From contig JAQMWT010000482.1 of assembly GCA_029834535.1 (NCBI GenBank), positions 1 through 20,001 on the forward strand: a stretch of 20,001 bases of DNA, in the 5' to 3' direction. Position 1 is the stretch's first letter. Each line of letters starts with the position of its first letter. Below, piece after piece: positions 1 to 8,649 of the stretch. This DNA comes from Chrysophaeum taylorii. Lineage: Eukaryota; Sar; Pelagophyceae; Pelagomonadales; Pelagomonadaceae. The position numbers and the translations under genes are program-made. The notes beneath the pieces are model-generated. The model did no database searches. It was not told the origin of the DNA and saw only the letters and a program-made list of their open reading frames with translations.

Positions 1-127
1 TACTTCGTTCAGTTACGTATTGCTCTACACGTAGTGTAGATTTCCCTTCTGTATCCTAACACCGTAACTATGTGACGTCGCACGCATCAACGGGGTATAC
101 TAATTTTCGTCCACAAAATCTTGTGAC

Positions 128-1286
128 GTGTCCGAGGATGACGAGGAGAAGCCATTTAAGCCATCGTCATTCAGCTCGAATCCGCCATCACAGCCCCGAG
201 CCCCTGCGATGTCGTCAAGAGACTGGCGATGTAGTGCTCAACTGGAAGGCTTCATGAAGCCTCTGCATGTGCTGACACTCCAAACCGAAGGCGAAGTCCC
301 GGTCGTCGTCGATATGGTTCGCGCCTTCGCCGTCCGCGCACTCAACAAGCTGAAACGAGACACACTTCAGGTACCGATGCGCAAGACGGGCCTCGTGAAC
401 AAGCGCAAGTTCCATGAGGTGGAATGAGGTGAATGCGATGGATTGGTCTCAGCTGCTCGGGATATTTGCATAAAAGAACCGGAGAGGCGCTGCACGCAGT
501 TCGCCCCACCGAAGGCTGTCGGCAACCTGATGATGCTGAACCCTTCGATCAATATTAAAAAAGTGCTCCCTGTTGCGCAGGCTACTTTAGTCAAGAGACT
601 CAGTTCGACAGTACTTGGAGAGAGAGGCAGCGCGCGCGTTGGACTTGATGCAAGCAGCGGAGCCGACGCTGCCTTCCCCAACGAAGCGACGCAAAACGAG
701 CCATAGTGATGACAACGACGACGACGACGACGACGACGATCTGCTAGATTTAGGTGACGACAGCGTCAACTCGAAGAAGGCCGCAACTGCTCCGCAAGCC
801 CACAACGCAGAAGTAGAAAAGGCAAAGAAGTTCCTCTCTATGCCCAGGACAGAATGGTCACGTTTCGTCAAAGAAGATGGCATTCGAGGCAAGCGAGATG
901 GACCTGCTTCAAATGTACGCTGATCCCAAGATCCGGGCAGATTACCCGACTGCGACGCTCATGTTCGAAAGTAAAGGCAGCGCGACTCAAACTGAGGAGG
1001 CGCACGAGGAACGTGTGTTCCGATTTGGGGAACTGACGAAAAGCGCGCTCCGTTTTCAAGTCTATCGCCGATAATTATAATTCTTGGTTCGTTTGTCGTC
1101 ATCAAACACAACTACCCCTTCTGGAAGTACGTGCATGGCGACATTGAATATGACCGCCTGTGGGAAATCTACAAGAAGACGCCAAACACACTAGGCGATC
1201 ATGATTTTCCAGGCGAAGAAACTGACGTCGATGATGATGATGATGACGGCGAAGATGCGGAAGAAGCGAACGACAACGACTTCTGA
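128..1286 (+). pseudogene. hAT-like transposase remnant (decayed)
   Basis: Coding-like sequence runs through several frames. An early segment (about 220-425) reads LEGFMKPLHVLTLQTEGEV, which fits the helical middle of hAT transposases (a 'L..F.KPL...T..LQ.E' pattern). A segment at 880-1073 reads IRADYPTATLMFESKGSATQ and then HEERVFRFGELTKSALR, which resembles the hAT C-terminal dimerisation motif (P.TS...ERVFS.AG.L.T..R). A third segment (1092-1286) reads NYPFWKYVHGDIEYDRLWEI and ends in an acidic Asp/Glu tail with a TGA stop at 1284-1286. A poly-Asp run encoded by GAC repeats lies near 712-741. Frame changes near 430, 700-880 and 1075 mean no single product. The N-terminal half, including any BED zinc finger, is absent or lies before the window. 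The family call is by motif memory only; another transposase class is possible. No terminal inverted repeat was found. Confidence 0.45.
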
Positions 1287-1711
1287 CGACGACTGAGAGG
1301 CATCAAAACAACACGATATATATGACCGCCATGTTCTTTTCACATGCACCTGGTGCCGTGTCTCGGAACGTCGAAGACTATAGGACATGTCGCAGCTTCT
1401 CTCACCACCACCACCCTCTCCCCCTACCCTTTACTCCCAACCCCCCCTCCCCTCGCTCTGCTCTCGCCTCACAAACGCTCCGGCTTTGATCCCCCCCCCC
1501 CTTCCTTCTTTGCCAGCCCCGCCTTATCCTTAGAGTTAACTCTGTAACCAACCCCTCCCCTCTAAGCAGTCGACCTTTAAAAACCCCTTCCCTCCCCTCC
1601 CCCCCAAAACTGCCTCGCCCACAAATTGCGGCCTGCGGCAACGCAGTTGTACTATCAAAAAGTGAGTAAGACTTAGTGCAGAGGGCAGACAATCGCGAAT
1701 GCGGACTGGCA
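1287..1711. other. Low-complexity, pyrimidine-rich spacer
   Basis: No gene was seen. From about 1390 to 1625 the plus strand is dominated by C and T, with C runs near 1442-1448, 1491-1501 and 1599-1605. The open minus-strand frame across it is rich in Arg, Gly and Ser, which is the translation of the skewed composition rather than a protein signature. Confidence 0.75.
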
Positions 1712-1863
1712 GCGAACGCGAACTCGTCGCAAACGCGAACTCGCCGCAAACGCGAACCCGAGCGAACGCGAACTCGCCGCAAACGTGAACCCGTAGCGAA
1801 CCCGAACTCGCCGCGGACGCGAACCAGTAGCGAACTCGAACTCGAAGCGAACGCGAACGCTGG
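1712..1863 (+). repeat. 17-bp minisatellite, about 9 copies
   Basis: Degenerate tandem repeat with consensus GCGAACGCGAACTCGCC. Nine units lie head to tail; one is 16 bp. Differences are mostly single C/T or G/A changes, as in GCAAACGTGAACCCGTA. The period is not a multiple of three, so the open frames across it are not evidence of coding. Each unit carries an internal GCGAAC half-repeat. Confidence 0.85.
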
Positions 1864-2354
1864 GTTCATTGCTTCCTTTACTCCGGAGCGTCCTTCGACT
1901 TCGAAACGAACACGGTATCGATGCGGGCTTCGCTCAGGTCGAGCGGGAGCGTGGTGGTAACACGCCGACGTCGGTTGACCACGACGCCGAGAAAGAAAAC
2001 AAGAAGTCGCGTGCCCAGACGAAGGTAAACGACTATGAGAGATCGCCGAGTACGCTGTCGCAGCTCAGAGCGCGCAAATACGAGGCTCCACTTTACTCGA
2101 TCTAACCAAGATGCCAAGTTCAGCATGTGTGTTCTCGAGGCCGACTTGCAGCAGATGATGTTCGACACGGGTGGCAAGTTGACGGCGTGTACAACATCAT
2201 GGTCTACAGCGCGACAGCGCAGTCGTTCAAGTGCTATATGCAAGATGCAGCTTTTATGTGCGTGCTGTTCTTTGTGATGTGCAAGTAGACAATATCGTCG
2301 CGTGTGTTGTAAAAGGCACGCCTGCTCTCGGAACCTTCTTGCCGACAAAGATCC
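1864..2354. other. Spacer, no recognised gene
   Basis: Short coding-like stretches occur (for example CVLEADLQQMMFDTGGKLT at about 2127-2183), but frames change quickly and no family is recognised. It may be the eroded 5' part of the coding remnant that follows. Confidence 0.4.
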
Positions 2355-3282
2355 AGCTATCGCGCGAAGCACTTCTGCGAGGCCGTGTCGGTCCTCATCA
2401 AGGGCTCTATGGAGGGCAAGTCAGGCGCCTCTTCTCGGCATATGCGTTTGATAGACATCTGCAACAATGTCATCCGCTAAAGGCACGAGATGACGAACCG
2501 GGATCGTTCGCTGTAGTCTGTCATGAACATCGAACTAATAAGGCGCATCCGAATAATCTTGGGCGACGAAACAGCGTGGTATCAGCGTTGTCTTACGCAG
2601 GCCTTGTTTGTGGATGTTGTTCTGCGAGTATTCGCATGTTGATGCGTGTGTATAGTCAAACTTGGAGGCATTCAATTTGGTGCGATCAAATTTCGAACAA
2701 TCACATTTGTCATATTTTAGACTCGTACTGATGACTGGGTTAGAATTACAGGGGTGGTGTCGCGATCTTCCGGAGCGAGGCTGTCGACGTCTTGACATCC
2801 CTTCGCGCCGCTGCTTGTATTTGCCGACTTTCTCGTACAGTGCTCGACGGTGCAGCAGCAGCTCCCGGGGAGATCTTGCGGCAGGGCGGGGTTGTCGAGA
2901 TGCGCGAGGAGGAGGAGGATAAGGAGGTGTTCACTTACGGTCGTGCGAGTTGTTTTGTGCTGGCGTAACGGCACGTGCTCGCGTTGCCGTCCCATGATCA
3001 AGCTGGACAGCTAACTCCGGATCGGGTACGCGACGGTGAGGAACTCCTGAGCGTGGTCCTGTACGGTCCCGCACAAGTGTGGGACTACAGTCTTTGGGTG
3101 CTCCAGGGGCGTTGCTCGCGCAGTTTCTCGAGGTTGTCGAGTTTCGCGTTCTCGACCCCGACTCGATTATCCAAGACGCGCTCCCTCTCGGATATTGGGA
3201 TGCAGAATGGGGTGATCCGTCCGTCTCACGCAGACCATGTAATAAGTCTGGTGTCCGATGTCCGCTTGTTGCTGAAGAATGA
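2355..3282 (+). pseudogene. Unrecognised protein-coding remnant
   Basis: Protein-like sequence persists but is interrupted. One frame reads HFCEAVSVLIKGSMEGKSG and ...HMRLIDICNNVIR up to a TAA at 2478; the same frame continues after a second stop as NIELIRRIRIILGDETAWYQ to about 2640. A different frame is open from about 2742 to a TAA at 2966 (LDGAAAAPGEILRQGGVVEM, then an EEEED run) and goes on in the same frame past that stop (SVVLYGPAQVWDYSLWVLQ). A frameshift near 3110 moves it to a third frame reading LAQFLEVVEFRVLDPDSIIQ, ending at a TGA at 3280-3282. The pattern of stops between protein-like blocks suggests one decaying gene, or two neighbours. I do not recognise the family and assign no function. 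Introns could explain some frame changes, but I see no convincing GT-AG pair at each break. Confidence 0.4.
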
Positions 3283-3470
3283 CGTACGACCACGGCAACA
3301 CCACCGTGGTGAGTCGCGGTTTAGGTGGCTTCTACGAACGATGGAAGGTACGAGAACGGGCCCAGCTTAAGTACGCCAGGCCGTGGGAATCTGCTCTCGA
3401 GGCCGAGCGTCGCTGCCCGCTCTCCTTGCGTATCGCCGCGCTGTCTCAAGATCTCTTCTAAGGCGGTTAT

Positions 3471-3484
3471 GGGGGGGGGGGGGG
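3471..3484 (+). repeat. Poly-G tract, 14 bases
   Basis: An uninterrupted run of 14 G sits at the end of the short open frame stopping near 3461. Long homopolymers are prone to length change and to sequencing error, so frame across this point is unreliable. Confidence 0.9.
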
Positions 3485-3601
3485 CATGCCGCGCGTGTAA
3501 CGCCACGGTAGATTCTGCGTGGCTGCAGCACCTAGCTCTCGTTTTAGAAGCACTTTCGCACCAAAAGCGCTCACGCGCCTCCTTAAAAAAGCCTCCTTCT
3601 T

Positions 3602-3864
3602 AAGTTTGATTTAAAAAGCCGAAGTTTGGTCAATACTGTGGGAGTTTGAGGACTAGTGATCAAACTTGTTGACCAGACTTACAAGGTTATTAATCAAACT
3701 TGAAGGGTTGATTGATCAAACTTAATGCAACTTCGGAGGAGTGGCCAAATTTAAATGATCAAACTTCTATTGAAAGTGACCACCAAACTTGTGAGTTTTT
3801 CCTTAAACATACATCAAAATCAAGCAAACATGAAAGAAATTCACCAAACTTGTTGACCAAACTT
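3602..3864 (+). repeat. Dispersed CAAACTT motif cluster, AT-rich
   Basis: The heptamer CAAACTT occurs seven times on the plus strand (3661, 3695, 3717, 3760, 3784, 3845, 3858), often as TGATCAAACTTG or GACCAAACTTG. Its reverse complement AAGTTTG occurs at 3602 and 3622. Spacing is irregular (13 to 61 bp), so this is not a simple tandem repeat. The block is clearly more AT-rich than its flanks. It lies about 180 bp upstream of the DUF4079 exon. It could be subterminal repeats of a transposon, or a cis-regulatory cluster. No gene was seen in it. Confidence 0.7.
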
Positions 3865-4046
3865 GACCGATCCCTTATTATTATGACGCGCGCTTGCACT
3901 GACAGCACGTCGCGTCAGAAATATACCGCAGTAGAGAAGATCAAGTTAGGGTTCTAGTATCAGGGTACCGTACTCCCCGCTGGTTAGTAAGAGGCCACAG
4001 AAAAATCCTTCCGGTAGTTTTACAATGATCCCGTTGAAAATATAGT

Positions 4047-4535
4047 TCAATCAAAGATCCGTTGAAAGGCGTGATGCTCCCCGAGATCGTGGTGAGGAGC
4101 GCTGCCGCGTACGCGAACTTCTGGGGACCGCTCGCGGCGCCCGAGGCCGTGCTCCACTGGGGCCACGGCATCGCGATGGCATCCGTTGTTCCTATGGCTT
4201 TTTATGGCGCCTTCCTCGGTTCGCGAATTCGTGCGGGCGAGGGGGACGAGATTTTTCCCGGAAGTTTCGAGCCAGCGCGCGACGCGCATTGGAAGATAAT
4301 GTCGGGAGCGGCCGTCTTCTTCGCCTCGGGGGCCTCGGGGGGCCTTGTCCTTGCTCAGAACTTCGACCTCTCCCTCGAGGACCCCCACACCTTCACCGCA
4401 CTCGCAATCCTTACCCTTTTCGGTGTGCAGGCGGCGAACCGGGGGGGGGACGCCCACGCGATCACGGGGGCTGCGACCCTCGCGATCCTCATCGTCCACG
4501 CCCTCCTCGGCGTCCGCCTCGGCCTCTCCTTCTGA
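4047..4535 (+). CDS. DUF4079 family membrane protein, 3' terminal exon (5' partial)
   Basis: The reading frame gives about 162 residues matching the DUF4079 family of cyanobacteria and plastids, small integral membrane proteins of unknown biochemical role. Visible family features in order: a helix entered by EAVLHWGHGIAMASV (the HWGH signature, with two His and a Trp), a loop ending in ARDAHWKIMSG before a second hydrophobic helix, DPHTFTALAILTLFGVQAA, and a last helix AATLAILIVHALLGVRLGLS just before the TGA. The His residues at the helix ends are a usual family feature. There is no ATG at the expected N-terminus: the frame is closed by a TGA at 4035 and no transit peptide is encoded here. 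A plausible 3' splice site (ATATAG) ends at 4046, so I start the exon at 4047; upstream exons carrying the targeting sequence would lie further 5'. A truncated gene copy is the alternative. Location is inferred to be the plastid (thylakoid or envelope) membrane. Codons are strongly GC-ending. Confidence 0.8.
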   Translation, partial: SIKDPLKGVMLPEIVVRSAAAYANFWGPLAAPEAVLHWGHGIAMASVVPMAFYGAFLGSRIRAGEGDEIFPGSFEPARDAHWKIMSGAAVFFASGASGGLVLAQNFDLSLEDPHTFTALAILTLFGVQAANRGGDAHAITGAATLAILIVHALLGVRLGLSF

Positions 4536-4840
4536 CGACGACGAGGGGGATGCCATCCGCCCGATAGTGTCGAGCCTCGTCGCGTTACACACCAAGAGCG
4601 TTGGTTTCTCCCAGTCCACACCATCGGTAGGGGGGAAGGAAAGAACCAGGGCCGTCGATAGACGTCGAAAGGGCCTGGCCAATTTGCTCCTGTGGCCACG
4701 TGCTGCTTTATATCCTAGAATCCCGGTGATGAGCAGGCTGCTCGAGCGTACAGAAACCCACATAAAATGAAAGCCACTCGACACTGGCCTCCGAGGAACT
4801 CCAGACCTGCACACACGGCGCGAAGTCGACCATTAGGGCG
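4536..4840. other. 3' flank of the DUF4079 exon, no gene seen
   Basis: This should contain the 3' UTR and terminator of the upstream exon. A minus-strand open frame covers 4047-4814, but it is the antisense shadow of a GC-rich exon. The large tandem array starts immediately after, at 4841. Confidence 0.5.
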
Positions 4841-5650
4841 GCTGGTTGGCCGTCGGCGACAGCCTATCGGCGAGCGAGCGAGCGTGCTGGTTGGCCGTCG
4901 GCGACAGCCTGTCGGCGAGCGAGCGAGCGTGCTGGTTGGCCGTCGGCGACAGCCTATCGGCGAGCGAGCGAGCGTGCTGGTTGGCCGTCGGCGACAGCCC
5001 ATCGGCGAGCGAGCGAGCGTGCTGGTTGGCCGTCGGCGACAGCCCATCGGCGAGCGAGCGAGCGTGCTGGTTGGCCGTCGGCGACAGCCCATCGGCGAGC
5101 GAGCGAGCGTGCTGGTTGGCCGTCGGCGACAGCCTGTCGGCGAGCGAGCGAGCGTGCTGGTTGGCCGTCGGCGACAGCCTATCGGCGAGCGAGCGAGCGT
5201 GCTGGTTGGCCGTCGGCGACAGCCCATCGGCGAGCGAGCGAGCGTGCTGGTTGGCCGTCGGCGACAGCCCATCGGCGAGCGAGCGAGCGTGCTGGTTGGC
5301 CGTCGGCGACAGCCCATCGGCGAGCGAGCGAGCGTGCTGGTTGGCCGTCGGCGACAGCCTGTCGGCGAGCGAGCGAGCGTGCTGGTTGGCCGTCGGCGAC
5401 AGCCTATCGGCGAGCGAGCGAGCGTGCTGGTTGGCCGTCGGCGACAGCCTATCGGCGAGCGAGCGAGCGTGCTGGTTGGCCGTCGGCGACAGCCCATCGG
5501 CGAGCGAGCGAGCGTGCTGGTTGGCCGTCGGCGACAGCCTATCGGCGAGCGAGCGAGCGTGCTGGTTGGCCGTCGGCGACAGCCTATCGGCGAGCGAGCG
5601 AGCGTGCTGGTTGGCCGTCGGCGACAGCCTGTCGGCGAGCGAGCGAGCGT
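4841..5650 (+). repeat. 45-bp tandem array, 18 units
   Basis: Eighteen consecutive units of exactly 45 bp begin with GCTGGTTGGCCGTCGGCGAC, and each ends in (GCGA)n-type sequence followed by GCGT. I see differences only at two neighbouring positions, giving three variants: CCTATCGG (a), CCTGTCGG (b) and CCCATCGG (c). The order of units is a b a c c c b a c c c b a a c a a b. The block c c c b a occurs twice in a row (units 4-8 and 9-13), a 225-bp higher-order repeat. The unit length is divisible by three and contains no stop in any frame, so long open frames on both strands are a by-product. No start codon context, signal peptide or conserved domain supports a protein. Confidence 0.97.
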
Positions 5651-6862
5651 GCTGGTGGGCCGTCGGCGAGCTCGCTCGCTCGCTCGCGAGCGTGCTGGTG
5701 GGCCGTCGGCGAGCTCGCTCGCTCGCTCGCTCGCTCGCGAGCGTGCTGGTGGGCCGTCGGCGAGCTCGCTCGCTCGCTCGCTCGCTCGCGAGCGTGCTGG
5801 TGGGCCGTCGGCGAGCTCGCTCGCTCGCTCGCTCGCTCGCGAGCGTGCTGGTGGGCCGTCGGCGAGCTCGCTCGCTCGCTCGCTCGCTCGCTCGCGAGCG
5901 TGCTGGTGGGCCGTCGGCGAGCTCGCTCGCTCGCTCGCTCGCTCGCGAGCGTGCTGGTGGGCCGTCGGCGAGCTCGCTCACTCGCTCGCGAGCGTGCTGG
6001 TGGGCCGTCGGCGAGCTCGCTCACTCGCTCGCGAGCGTGCTGGTGGGCCGTCGGCGAGCTCGCTCGCTCGCTCGCTCGCTCGCGAGCGTGCTGGTGGGCC
6101 GTCGGCGAGCTCGCTCGCGAGCGTGCTGGTGGGCCGTCGGCGAGCTCGCTCGCGAGCGTGCTGGTGGGCCGTCGGCGAGCTCGCTCGCTCGCTCGCGAGC
6201 GTGCTGGTGGGCCGTCGGCGAGCTCGCTCGCTCGCTCGCGAGCGTGCTGGTGGGCCGTCGGCGAGCTCGCTCGCTCGCTCGCGAGCGTGCTGGTGGGCCG
6301 TCGGCGAGCTCGCTCGCTCGCTCGCTCGCTCGCGAGCGTGCTGGTGGGCCGTCGGCGAGCTCGCTCGCTCGCTCGCTCGCTCGCGAGCGTGCTGGTGGGC
6401 CGTCGGCGAGCTCGCTCGCTCGCTCGCTCGCTCGCGCGCTCGCGAGCGTGCTGGTGGGCCGTCGGCTCGCTCGCTCGCTCGCTCGCTCGCGAGCGTGCTG
6501 GTGGGCCGTCGGCGAGCTCGCTCGCTCGCTCGCGAGCGTGCTGGTGGGCCGTCGGCGAGCTCGCTCGCTCGCTCGCGAGCGTGCTGGTGGGCCGTCGGCG
6601 AGCTCGCTCGCTCGCTCGCTCGCTCGCTCGCGTGCTGGTGGGCCGTCGGCGAGCTCGCTCGCTCGCTCGCTCGCTCGCTCGCGTGCTGGTGGGCCGTCGG
6701 CGAGCTCGCTCGCTCGCTCGCTCGCTCGCTCGCTCGCGAGCTCGCTCGCTCGCGTGCTGGTGGGCCGTCGGCTCGCTCGCTCGCTCGCTCGCGTGCTGGT
6801 GGGCCGTCGGCTCGCTCGCTCGCTCGCTCGCGTGCTGGTTGGCCGTCGGCGACAGCCTATCG
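5651..6862 (+). repeat. Variable-length derivative array with (CTCG)n cores, 25 units
   Basis: At 5651 the 45-bp unit changes to one with a fixed head (GCTGGTGGGCCGTCGGCGAG) followed by a variable (CTCG)n tract and CGAGCGT. Unit lengths in order are 43,51,51,51,55,51,43,43,51,35,35,43,43,43,51,51,59,47,43,43,51,51,71,39,39. Twenty of 25 differ from each other by multiples of 8 bp and five fall at the intermediate 4-bp phase. The CTCG tract is in the opposite strand sense to the CGAG tract of the 45-bp units, so each unit contains inverted complementary stretches such as GCGAGCTCGC that could form hairpins. From about 6605 the units lose the GAG of CGAGCGT, and some also lose the GAG after GGC. 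A partial unit of the original type (GCTGGTTGGCCGTCGGCGAC) closes the array at 6834-6862. Confidence 0.97.
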
Positions 6863-7059
6863 GCTCGGTCGGTCGGTCGTCGTCGGTGAAAGAAAGGAAG
6901 AAAAAAAGAAAAGGCCCACGTCCTCTTAGAAGAAGGTGCCTCCAGCCGTTCCATCCACATCCTCGTCGTATTTGTTGGCGCGCCAGGAGCATCGAAAAAA
7001 ATATTTGCGGAATAATTTGCTTGGAGCCAACCGGAGGAGATTCGATTCGTCGTAGCCGA
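6863..7059. other. Array exit and spacer, no gene seen
   Basis: A short (CGGT)n run leads into a purine-rich stretch (GAAAGAAAGG...AAAAAAAGAAAAGG, about 6889-6923). Open frames running out of the array continue here without protein-like features. Confidence 0.5.
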
Positions 7060-7560
7060 CGAATATCCATATCAAAAGTTTTTATATATCTTTCGAACGA
7101 AGACGGCCTCAATCTCCATCCAATAGGCCGTCCCCTCCCACAACGCATCGACGAGAGAGTAGACGAGCCAAGTCAGCTCGTTTCGGCATGCGCGTTGCTC
7201 GCGTGCTTTTTCCTCCAGCGTGTTTCTGCACCAAGCACCGGACGTCGCTGCGGAACAGCAGCCTCGTCCGTCAACGCTTCTCCATTTTCATCTTGCCGTA
7301 GATCTTCTTCTTCTCGGCTAAAACATTAGCTTCAGAACCAGACTGGTCGAAGACTGGGCAATGTTGCTGACGAGCGTCTCGCGTCGACCACTGTTGTTGC
7401 TACCACCTCCGTCTGAAACACCTTCGGCAGCGGCGGTGGCTCGACGCTTGACGACATGCGCATCGGCCCGCTCTCGGACGCGTGCCAAGGCCGCCCCTGA
7501 GTTGTCGGTCGTCCCGACAGCACCTGCAAGACTGCGAACGTCGTCACCAATCGCTAAAAA
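7060..7560 (-). other. Possible minus-strand coding remnant, unrecognised
   Basis: On the minus strand three blocks look protein-like in different frames. About 7555 to 7325 reads SLAGAVGTTDNSGAALARVR and later ETLVSNIAQSSTSLVLKL. About 7325 to 7275 reads EANVLAEKKKIYGKMKMEKR. About 7150 to 7065 reads VDALWEGTAYWMEIEAVFV, faintly like the start of a Tudor/agenet-type fold. None is long enough to assign. The plus strand also has a 72-residue ATG frame at 7361-7579 rich in Arg, Ser and Ala. This may simply be GC-rich background. Confidence 0.2.
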
Positions 7561-7575
7561 ACTTTTCCGCCTAGC

Positions 7576-8390
7576 CTAGCCACGAAGCTTCGCGTACGCG
7601 CCGCGGAAAAAAAACTGATCGAGGCTCTTATGGATGTCGCTGAAGCGGGCTTAAAAAATAGCCTGGGATTCGCCGCGTGCGGTCTTGTCGGCGAGCTCGG
7701 TGACGCCAATGGCGTCCAGCCTCGAACTCCGTGGTCGCCGTCGTTGCGTGCCGACGAGCTCCTAGCCGTCGAGCGGCGACGCGTCCGATTTTTATTGGAA
7801 CGCGAGAAACCTCGCCCTCGCTGAGGTCGAGGGCTAAGAGGAGCTCGTGGAGTCGTCCCATCTCGCTTCGCGGGTTGCAGACGAAACGCAAGGACGACGG
7901 GAGCTCCATCTTGGCGGCGCGCGGGGCTCTTCCCCGAAGACCGCGATGACGATCGAGGCGATGACTTCAGAGACCTCGGACGGCGCGACGCGCTACGCCC
8001 CCAACATACGCATACAACTGCCTCCGCAGCTCAGGCGACTGCGATGTGCTGGCTGCAGCGCAGGCGGCCCGCCGGTGCGAAGCGGTCGATCGAGCGCGAC
8101 AGGCGACGGCGTTCTCTTCGTACGACGCTGCGCGGACGCCGCTCCAGCCCACCTTGATGTTGGAGATAATGACCGAGCTCGCTGCCGCGTCGTTATAGTG
8201 GAGCCTCTGGACGGTAACTGCCTCAGCGTAGACTCTGACGCCCGCCGAAAGGTTGGTTTTCTATCGCCTCGACTCGATCGCCGCGTCCCTCTTCAAGCAC
8301 GTCGTCAACGCCGCCGCCGAGATGCGACAAAGGCTGTACGGCAGCGCTTACTGCAGACGAAGAATTGAAGGGGGCCCTCGCACTCGTTCC
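7576..8390 (+). pseudogene. Unrecognised coding-like fragments
   Basis: Open segments with ordinary amino-acid composition occur in succession in different frames. 7576-7824 reads AAEKKLIEALMDVAEAGLKN, ending at TGA. About 8233-8385 reads PAERLVFYRLDSIAASLFKH and VVNAAAEMRQRLYGS. Between them, frames are Arg-rich and look like GC-rich background. Lys/Glu/Ala-rich helix-like segments suggest former coding sequence, but I recognise no family. A further frame (8365-8649) contains VVGPACALALLECVPGGSV and runs into a TTTC microsatellite before stopping. Confidence 0.3.
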
Positions 8391-8624
8391 AGGTCGCCAT
8401 GCCCGGATCCATCCATCCTCCTCCTCCGGTAGTAGTACACAGCGACGCCGCAGCACTCTCCTTCCGACGGAGGAGGTTGTTGGACCGGCGTGCGCGCTCG
8501 CGCTTCTTGAATGCGTGCCCGGGGGCTCGGTGACCGTATCAGGCAAGGCTGCAGTGGCCGCAGCCATCGTCCTCGACCGCCTCGCCTTCGCGCGTCCCGG
8601 CGGCTTTTCGATTTTAGCAAAAGG

Positions 8625-8646
8625 CTTTCTTTCTTTCTTTCTTTCT
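8625..8646 (+). repeat. (TTTC)n microsatellite
   Basis: About five and a half uninterrupted CTTT/TTTC units. A second array of the same motif lies at 9470-9494. Confidence 0.9.
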
Positions 8647-8649
8647 TAG

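Noticed and set aside
1402..1869. Minus-strand frame of 155 codons.
   Set aside because: It is the translation of a pyrimidine-rich tract and a 17-bp minisatellite; the residues are Arg, Ser, Gly and Phe-Ala repeats without protein-like pattern.
4047..4814. Minus-strand frame of 255 codons over the DUF4079 exon.
   Set aside because: It is the antisense shadow of a GC-rich coding exon; the plus strand has a clear family match.
4841..6862. CRISPR-like direct repeats.
   Set aside because: Units abut one another with no unique spacers, differ at two fixed positions or in a tetranucleotide count, and the setting is eukaryotic.
4767..7329. Open reading frames of 260 to 827 codons on both strands over the tandem array.
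   Set aside because: The array has no stop codon in any of the six frames, so long frames are automatic. They are built from one short repeated peptide, the unit length in the second half is not a multiple of three, and no start context or domain is present.
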